From: Parabacteroides sp. AD58 | GTDB lineage: Bacteria; Bacteroidota; Bacteroidia; Bacteroidales; Tannerellaceae | DNA length: 64,000 nt | Direction: 5' to 3' | Assembly: GCF_023744375.2 (NCBI RefSeq) | Contig: NZ_CP146284.1 | Span: 62,001 to 126,000 of the forward strand | Shown: positions 58,205 through 64,000 of the stretch, piece by piece | Layout: each line of letters starts with the position of its first letter | How positions within the stretch are numbered: the first letter of the stretch is position 1 | Position numbers and translations under genes: made by a program | The notes under the pieces: model-generated | What the model saw: only the letters and a program-made list of their open reading frames with translations | Told to the model about the DNA's origin: nothing | Database searches by the model: none

Positions 58205-59098
58205 ATGGAAATTTTTACGAAAAGATATTCTTCTCCTGAAGAACTTGTACGGCGTCTTAAATCACGAGGATTGGTAATTGACAATGAGCAACGTGCCGAA
58301 GCTTATATAATCAATATTGGATATTATAGATTGAGTGCATATATGTATCCATATTTGTCAATACCCAAGACAAACCATATTTTCAAAAGCGAAGTCTCAT
58401 TTGATAATATATTAGATTTATATCGTTTTGATAAGAAATTGAGAGTACTATTGTTTAATGAAATTGAGAAGATAGAAATAGCCTTTAAAGAAGCTGTAGC
58501 TAATATTACTGCACAAATGACAGGTGATATCTTTTGGATGACAAATTCGAAGTATTTTAAGAATCAAGTTGTTTATAGTAAAACCTATTCACTTATAGAA
58601 GCTGAATATAATAAGTCTACTGAAGATTTTATTAAACATTTCAGATGTAAATACATGGATCCTTTTGCTCCAGCTTGGATGTTATCTGAAATAATTCCAT
58701 TTGGCATAACTATTCAGTTATATAGGAATCTTATGGATCAACGCATCAGAAAGCAGATATCTAAAAGATTTTATTTACAACCGCAGGCTTTAGAGTCATG
58801 GATGACAACAATTGCACTTACTCGAAATGCCTGTTGTCATCATTCCCGTGTATGGAACAAGGTTAATTCTATAATTCCGGCTGATGCCAAAAAGATGATA
58901 CGCCCTTGGATTACTATACCCGTTGCTAAGAATAGGATTTATTTTAATATTTGCATGATTAAATATTTTATGAATATAATATCTCCTAACAATGATTTTA
59001 AGGCTAAATTGAATAATTTATTTGTTAGATTTCCTCAGATAGATTTGAACGCTATGGGTTTTCCTCTTGGTTGGGAAAGAGAACCTTTATGGGTATAA
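58205..59098 (+). CDS. Abi_2/AbiF-type HEPN protein (abortive infection family)
   Basis: A 297-residue protein matching the Abi_2 (AbiD/AbiF) family: an N-terminal region with INIGYYRLSAYMYPYL (36-51), LYRFDKKLRVLLFNEIEKIEIAFK (72-95), AWMLSEIIPFGITIQLYRNL (157-176) and the HEPN RNase motif R-x4-H, R207 to H212 (RNACCH), with VWNK after it. HEPN proteins of this type are metal-independent RNases that act as toxins in phage defence. The gene is clearly AT-richer than its neighbours, which suggests transfer. It is monocistronic with its own RNA leader, between the putrescine operon and recQ. Confidence 0.9.
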   Translation: MEIFTKRYSSPEELVRRLKSRGLVIDNEQRAEAYIINIGYYRLSAYMYPYLSIPKTNHIFKSEVSFDNILDLYRFDKKLRVLLFNEIEKIEIAFKEAVANITAQMTGDIFWMTNSKYFKNQVVYSKTYSLIEAEYNKSTEDFIKHFRCKYMDPFAPAWMLSEIIPFGITIQLYRNLMDQRIRKQISKRFYLQPQALESWMTTIALTRNACCHHSRVWNKVNSIIPADAKKMIRPWITIPVAKNRIYFNICMIKYFMNIISPNNDFKAKLNNLFVRFPQIDLNAMGFPLGWEREPLWV

Positions 59099-59164
59099 AC
59101 ATTTGTCTTTTAATATTTATACCCAATGATCCATATGCTGCTATCGTATTCAGCTTAATCTGTC

Positions 59165-61009
59165 TTATCCCTCTAACTTCGGTAACTTTAGAACAAAACG
59201 GATAAGGGAAACAAATACGCGGCCATACTTCTCTAACTTGATTTGCCCGACACCCCGGATCTGATTGAAATCACCTAATGTAATGGGCTTTTGAGCAACC
59301 ATGTCTTCAAGTGAATCATCTGTAAAGATATGGTATGCCGGACGCGATTCTCGATCGGCCAGTTGTTTCCGGAGCTGCTTTAAGGCATCCCACAAAACTT
59401 CGTCTACCGATTCAGACTCGATAGGACGAATCGGCTGTGCCTTAAATCCTTTTTTCCCGGTACTTGCTTTTGTCTTCTTTTTCTCTGGTTCCGGCGGCAT
59501 GTATTTGGTTAATTGGGCCGTTGTTTTCCCGTATAGAACTTTCGTTCCGAGTGGTGTAACCTTTAGCCGGTTGGCATGAGCATAGTCGATTTCTAAAAAT
59601 CCGAGCTGAATCATCTGGTAGATATATTCTTTCCACTCCACATACGACAGATCGCGACCAGCTCCGTACGTCTTGATCAGGTGATAACCTTTCTCTGTCA
59701 ATTCGGCCCGGGCAGCTCCTCGGAGGATATGAATCAACATTTCAATACCAATCTGCTGCTGGGTGCGGACTACGGCACTGAGTGCTTTCTGTACTAGAAT
59801 ACTTCCGTCAAAACGAAGCGGAGGATTCTTGCATACATCGCAATTACCGCAGTCTTTCTCTACTTCTTCACCAAAGTAACTGAGGAGAATCCGCCGGCGA
59901 CAGATATCCGTTTCACAATACCGCTGCATCCGGTTGAGTTTCTCCAGATTGATTTCCACCTGCCCGCTTTCTTCGGCAAACTGACGAAGGACGATCAGAT
60001 CGCTCATGGAGTAGAATAACAAGGTATCACTCTTGGCTCCGTCTCGTCCGGCACGACCGATTTCCTGGTAATAATTCTCAATACTTCCCGGCATGTTGAA
60101 ATGGATCACCCAACGGATATTACTTTTATCAATACCCATACCGAAGGCAACCGTCGCGCAGACTACATCTACCCGGTCATGAATAAAGTCATCTTGTGCC
60201 TGTTCCCGCTTTTGGGGCGATAATCCTGCATGATAAGCGGTTGCCTTGATTTGGAACAGCGACAGTTCTTCGGCCAGCATTTCTGTGTCACTTCGTTTCA
60301 TGCAATAGATGATTCCGCTCTGGTCACGATGTTGGCGGATAAAATGGACGATCGATTTGATCTTCTCTTTCTTGTTGAGTCCGCGGCGGACTGTAAGCGA
60401 CAGATTTGGCCGGTCGAAAGAAGAAATAAAGACTTGGGGATTATCCAACCGAAGCTGTTCGATGATGTCCGTGCGGGTCACTTTATCGGCTGTCGCAGTC
60501 AGCGCAACGACAGGAACCTTGGAAAAGCGTTCCTTCAGAATCGCTAATTGGGTATATTCCGGTCGGAAGTCGTGCCCCCAATGTGATACACAATGAGCTT
60601 CGTCGATGGCTATCAGCGATATATCCAGTCGGGGCAAGAACCAGTCAGCTTCTGCCTTTACCCGTTCGGGCGAGATATATAGTAATTTGATCTTTCCCTG
60701 AATACAGAGTTGCTTGACCTGCTGCTGTTCGCTGTCGCTCATCATGCTGTTTAGCGATGCCGCCGGAATACCGTTGGCTATCAGTCCTTCTACCTGGTCT
60801 TTCATCAGAGCAATCAGCGGAGAGATAACCAAGGTAATGCCTGGCAGATAAATGGCAGGCAACTGATAGCAAATCGATTTGCCGCCTCCTGTAGGCATTA
60901 ATACCAACGCATCTTTCTTCTGCAGAATATGCTGTATAATTTCGGCCTGCAACGGACGGAATTCGGAATAACCGAAAAACTTCTTAAGCAATTGCTGTAA
61001 TTCTTTCAT
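59165..61009 (-). CDS. recQ: RecQ family ATP-dependent DNA helicase
   Basis: A 614-residue protein. Walker A MPTGGGKSICYQLPA, DEAH box IDEAHCVSHWGHDFRPEY, the helicase C-terminal AFGMGIDKSNIRWVIHF and GRAGRDG motifs, the RecQ zinc-binding C(DICRRR...NCDVC) region, a winged helix, and a C-terminal HRDC domain. A 3' to 5' helicase for recombination repair. It follows the second ABC-F gene by 49 bp on the minus strand. Confidence 0.96.
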   Translation of the reverse strand: MKELQQLLKKFFGYSEFRPLQAEIIQHILQKKDALVLMPTGGGKSICYQLPAIYLPGITLVISPLIALMKDQVEGLIANGIPAASLNSMMSDSEQQQVKQLCIQGKIKLLYISPERVKAEADWFLPRLDISLIAIDEAHCVSHWGHDFRPEYTQLAILKERFSKVPVVALTATADKVTRTDIIEQLRLDNPQVFISSFDRPNLSLTVRRGLNKKEKIKSIVHFIRQHRDQSGIIYCMKRSDTEMLAEELSLFQIKATAYHAGLSPQKREQAQDDFIHDRVDVVCATVAFGMGIDKSNIRWVIHFNMPGSIENYYQEIGRAGRDGAKSDTLLFYSMSDLIVLRQFAEESGQVEINLEKLNRMQRYCETDICRRRILLSYFGEEVEKDCGNCDVCKNPPLRFDGSILVQKALSAVVRTQQQIGIEMLIHILRGAARAELTEKGYHLIKTYGAGRDLSYVEWKEYIYQMIQLGFLEIDYAHANRLKVTPLGTKVLYGKTTAQLTKYMPPEPEKKKTKASTGKKGFKAQPIRPIESESVDEVLWDALKQLRKQLADRESRPAYHIFTDDSLEDMVAQKPITLGDFNQIRGVGQIKLEKYGRVFVSLIRFVLKLPKLEG

Positions 61010-61058
61010 ACAGGTTTCTTCTTTTTAGGTTCGTAAATATAGGGTGAAGCCGGAAAGC

Positions 61059-62696
61059 TCAGTTCTTTCTTTCCAGCTCCCGCAGATTCTCCATTTTCTT
61101 GCGTTGCATGAATTCATAAATACCTTCGAGATGTTCGGTTACACGCTGATGACCGAATTCATAGACTTTCGTTACCAGTCCGTCTAGGAAGTCGCGGTCG
61201 TGCGATACGACAATCAGCGTTCCGTCAAAGTCGAGCAGCGCCTGTTTCAGGATATCTTTTGTCTTCATGTCCAAGTGGTTGGTCGGCTCATCGAGGATGA
61301 GTAAATTCACCGGTTCAAGCAAGAGTTTGATCATGGCCAGGCGGGTACGTTCGCCACCCGACAAGACTTTCACCTTCTTTGCCGAGTTTTCGCCACCAAA
61401 CATAAAGGCTTCTAACAAATCTTTGATCTTGTTTCGGATATCTCCTTTGGCCACATCATCAATCGTCTGGAATACTGTCAGGTTTTCATCAAGCAGCGAT
61501 GCCTGGTTTTGGGCAAAATAACCGATCATGACATTGTGTCCGATCGTCAGTTTCCCCTCGTGTTCGATTTCCTTCATGATACATTTGACCAAGGTTGATT
61601 TTCCTTCACCGTTGCGTCCTACAAAAGCAATCTTGTCACCCCGTTCGATAGTCAGGTTGACATGTCGGAATACGGTCTTGTCGCCGTAGCTTTTCGAGAC
61701 ATCTTCCAGAATGACCGGATATGAACCCGAACGTGGTGAAGGTGGAAACTTCAGCCGCAAAGCCGATGTATCTTCTTCATCTACTTCCAATAGTTCCAGC
61801 TTTTCCAGCATCTTTACCCGGCTTTGTACTTGCAGGGTCTTGGAATAAGTCCCTTTAAACCGTTCGATGAATTCTTTCGTTTCGGCAATGAACTTCTGCT
61901 GCTCGTCGTAGGCCTTCTGCTGTTGCTCGCGGCGTTCTTTCCTGAGTTGCAGGTATTGAGAATAATTTACCTTATAATCGTAGATACGTCCCATCGTCAC
62001 TTCGATGGTGCGGGTCGTAATATGATCGACGAAGGCACGGTCGTGACTAATGACAACCACCGCTTGTCCGCTTTCAATCAAGAAGTCTTCCAGCCATTGG
62101 ATCGATTCGATATCAAGATGGTTGGTCGGCTCGTCGAGCAACAAGACATCCGGCTTTTGCAGCAACAGCTTGGCCAGTTCGATACGCATTCGCCATCCGC
62201 CGCTGAATTCGCTGGTCTGGCGGTTAAAGTCTTCCCGCTCAAACCCTAAACCCAACAAGGTCTTTTCGATATCGGCATCATAATTGATTTCCTCAATCGA
62301 ATAAAACTTCTCGCTCAAAGCAGAAACCCGTTCGATGAGCTGCATATACTCGTCCGATTCATAATCAGTGCGGGTTTCGAGTTGCTGGTTGATGGCGTTG
62401 ATTTCAGCTTCCATCTCGTGCAAGTGGGCAAATGCCTGCGCCGTCTCTTCAAAGACGGTGCGTCCGTCTTCCGTCATTAGATGCTGGGGCAGATAGGCAA
62501 TCACCGTGTCTTTGGGTGCAGAAACTTTTCCACGAGTAGGTTCGCGGACACCTGCCAAAATTTTGAGTAAAGTAGATTTTCCGGCACCATTTTTCCCCAT
62601 TAAGGCAATCCGGTCTTTTTCATTAATCACAAAAGAAATATCTTGGAAAAGTGTACTTCCCCCAAATTCAACTGTCAGTCCGTCTATTGAAATCAT
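61059..62696 (-). CDS. ABC-F family ATPase with two intact ATP sites
   Basis: A 545-residue soluble double-ABC protein. Both nucleotide sites are canonical: Walker A GKNGAGKST and GRNGEGKST, signature SGGWR and LSGGERTR, Walker [12 protein letters not shown] and LLILDEPTNHLD. The linker between them (KERREQQQKAYDEQQKFIAETKEFIERF region) is the coiled-coil P-site-touching element of ABC-F. It resembles the Uup/YheS type and may act in translation. It provides a useful contrast to the degenerate ABC-F at 49.9-51.5 kb. Confidence 0.94.
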   Translation of the reverse strand: MISIDGLTVEFGGSTLFQDISFVINEKDRIALMGKNGAGKSTLLKILAGVREPTRGKVSAPKDTVIAYLPQHLMTEDGRTVFEETAQAFAHLHEMEAEINAINQQLETRTDYESDEYMQLIERVSALSEKFYSIEEINYDADIEKTLLGLGFEREDFNRQTSEFSGGWRMRIELAKLLLQKPDVLLLDEPTNHLDIESIQWLEDFLIESGQAVVVISHDRAFVDHITTRTIEVTMGRIYDYKVNYSQYLQLRKERREQQQKAYDEQQKFIAETKEFIERFKGTYSKTLQVQSRVKMLEKLELLEVDEEDTSALRLKFPPSPRSGSYPVILEDVSKSYGDKTVFRHVNLTIERGDKIAFVGRNGEGKSTLVKCIMKEIEHEGKLTIGHNVMIGYFAQNQASLLDENLTVFQTIDDVAKGDIRNKIKDLLEAFMFGGENSAKKVKVLSGGERTRLAMIKLLLEPVNLLILDEPTNHLDMKTKDILKQALLDFDGTLIVVSHDRDFLDGLVTKVYEFGHQRVTEHLEGIYEFMQRKKMENLRELERKN

Positions 62697-62724
62697 AAAT
62701 TATCAGATGTATCGTATGAAGGTG

Positions 62725-62732
62725 CAAAGATA
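62725..62732 (-). promoter_or_regulatory. -7 box of the ABC-F/recQ operon
   Basis: Minus-strand TATCTTTG, 28 bp before the ABC-F ATG. Confidence 0.5.
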
Positions 62733-62953
62733 CGGATTCTGTCATTAACAATTAAGGCCGAAATAGGAAAAGTTGGCACGGAAGGATGCATTTTTAGGAA
62801 TCAAAGTGGCTATACCTTATATTATATATAAGATTTTCCCGGTGTTTATCCTTGTTATTTTTATATAAAATGATGGTTTGTTATGATATTATGGGGTTTA
62901 TGGCTTAGTACGGGATGAACTTTCATGATTTTAACATAAAAAGTATAATTAAA

Positions 62954-62986
62954 TTTGCTTTCTAAATTTAAAAGTTATACGTTTGT
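62954..62986 (+). promoter_or_regulatory. Promoter of the DUF3575 gene; 560-bp leader region without genes
   Basis: TTTG (62954-62957), 21 bp, TACGTTTG (62979-62986), predicting a leader of about 265 nt before ATG 63257. The leader holds two copies of TTTATA(A/G)ATTAGATGT spaced 23 bp (63051 and 63074), a short CCGATTTTTCGG palindrome and two copies of AAAGTATCAA. Nothing else in 62697-63256 looks coding. Confidence 0.55.
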
Positions 62987-63256
62987 AACGGAAATGACAA
63001 ATAATAACGCTTATATTAATTTCGGAAGTAAATGGGTGACTAATGAACACTTTATAAATTAGATGTTAGACTATTTATAGATTAGATGTCAAAAGGTTAG
63101 CCGATACTCCGATTTTTCGGTTGTATAAAGAAAATTTGTTGATAAAAGTATCAAAAAGTATCAATCTAATGAATTTTATACCACGGAAAGAACCAAGAAA
63201 ATAAGATATTATTTGATAAAGTAAATAAAAACGCTAACAGGATAAATTTGAGGATT

Positions 63257-63850
63257 ATGATAAAACGATTACTATTTGGAAGCCTTTTTTGTGCTATATC
63301 TTTTTTGGCCACAGCACAAATAGACCTTCAGAAAGAGAAGGGAGCTGTAGTGGGCTTAAAGACCAATGCTTTGTATTGGGCTACAGCAACTCCAAACTTG
63401 GGGTTGGAATTTCGCCTTGCCAGACATTGGAGCCTGGATGTGGAAGCCGGATTGAATCCTTTTACAGGTAAAAAAGATGATGGCAGTTTTGGAAAATCCA
63501 TTAAACATTTCAGAGTTCATCCCGAACTGCGCTATTGGTTTTGTGAGACATTTCATGGGCATTTCTTGGGATTACATGTGCCGTATCTGATCTATAATGT
63601 ATCGGACATTAAATGGTTGGGTACTGAGAATGAACGCCATCAGGGCTGGGGAACAGGTGCCGGCATCAGTTATGGATACAGCTGGGTTTTAGGCAAGCAT
63701 TGGAATATTGAAGCCACTTTAGGTGTCGGTTATTTGTATCTGGAATCAGACAAATATCCGTGTGCAAATTGCGGAACTAAGATTGAGACTGTCAAGAAAC
63801 ATTATGTAGGCCCTACGCAGGCAGCTGTCAGTGCGATTTATTTATTTTAA
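63257..63850 (+). CDS. DUF3575 domain-containing exported protein
   Basis: From ATG 63257 the product has 197 residues with a signal peptide ending near TAQ. The body KTNALYWATATPNLGLEFRLARHWSLDVEAGLNPF fits the DUF3575 outer-membrane beta-barrel pattern of Bacteroidetes, then FRVHPELRYWFCE, GHFLGLHVPYLIYN and the GWGTGAGISYGYSWVLGKHWNIEATLGVGYLY strand series. Probably a small outer-membrane barrel; role unknown. A 7-bp hairpin (63857-63876) without a T-run follows. Confidence 0.85.
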   Translation: MIKRLLFGSLFCAISFLATAQIDLQKEKGAVVGLKTNALYWATATPNLGLEFRLARHWSLDVEAGLNPFTGKKDDGSFGKSIKHFRVHPELRYWFCETFHGHFLGLHVPYLIYNVSDIKWLGTENERHQGWGTGAGISYGYSWVLGKHWNIEATLGVGYLYLESDKYPCANCGTKIETVKKHYVGPTQAAVSAIYLF

Positions 63851-63985
63851 ATTCTGAACGGTTTCGTCTAACCGTTTGATGAATAAACATTTAACGGAGT
63901 ATCTGAAAAGTAATGGTAACGACTAGGAAACCGTGCGATTTTCAGCGTTTTGCGGTGTTTTACTATCAAATAACTCTTTCAGGTG

Positions 63986-63993
63986 CAAAGATA
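63986..63993 (-). promoter_or_regulatory. -7 box pointing left at the window edge
   Basis: Minus-strand TATCTTTG in a GTGCAAAGATACG context identical to that at 62723. It would drive a leftward transcript, but no minus-strand gene is visible before the edge, so it may belong to a short RNA or be chance. Confidence 0.3.
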
Positions 63994-64000
63994 CGACAAA

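Overview
The window looks like chromosomal DNA of a Bacteroidales gut bacterium, most likely Parabacteroides or a close relative in Tannerellaceae. The order is secure and the genus is inference. Many genes are preceded by the Bacteroidetes -7 promoter box TAnnTTTG, sometimes with TTTG near -33, and purine-rich Shine-Dalgarno sites are mostly absent. The proteins are typical of the group: a Na+-pumping methylmalonyl-CoA decarboxylase with a lamin-tail gamma subunit, DUF4251, DUF3575, DUF3810, an HU-like DUF4469 protein, a C10 peptidase, and a 29-residue COX24-like basic protein. I see no rRNA, tRNA, CRISPR array, insertion sequence or prophage.

Layout. 0-1.2 kb: the tail of a surface protein and an exported endonuclease/phosphatase-fold protein. 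1.3-5.8 kb (minus): an arginine operon argR-GNAT-argG-argC-argD with ARG boxes at its promoter. 6.1-10.8 kb: a three-gene alpha-glucan/glycogen operon. 11.0-16.9 kb: a drug-efflux operon in which the RND pump and the outer-membrane channel form one 1500-codon ORF. 17.0-19.0 kb: grpE-dnaJ. 19.2-24.0 kb: the methylmalonyl-CoA to propionyl-CoA module (mce, mmdA, oadG-like, biotin carrier, beta subunit). 24.1-29.1 kb: lysS-gpsA-pgi and a HAD phosphatase. 29.2-38.7 kb: single housekeeping and envelope genes (sugar isomerase-like lipoprotein, DUF4251, radical SAM, hydrolase, Ca2+ ATPase, tsaB, DUF3810, mutY). 38.8-41.0 kb: an HU protein, the COX24-like microprotein and RNase E/G.

41.0-47.9 kb is an accessory-looking stretch. 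It holds an (AGCA)22 microsatellite, a perfect 24-bp terminator-type hairpin, an HU-like DUF4469 gene, a 23-bp-period array and a 1805-residue secreted C10 cysteine protease with about ten 84-residue repeats. 48-57.9 kb: an LTA-synthase-type sulfatase, an ABC-F protein with one degenerate ATP site, lemA-M48-TonB receptor, and a two-gene agmatine to putrescine pathway. 58.0-59.1 kb is an AT-rich insert: an AbiF/Abi_2 HEPN-type protein preceded by its own promoter and a short RNA ending in a terminator. 59.2-63.9 kb: recQ, a second ABC-F gene (both minus) and a DUF3575 protein.

The strongest candidates for new biology are the abiF-type RNA/protein locus, the pump-channel fusion with an internal lipoprotein signal, the repeat-bearing protease region with its microsatellite leader, and a recurrent class of short intergenic arrays with an exact 21-, 22- or 23-bp period but different sequences at each site.
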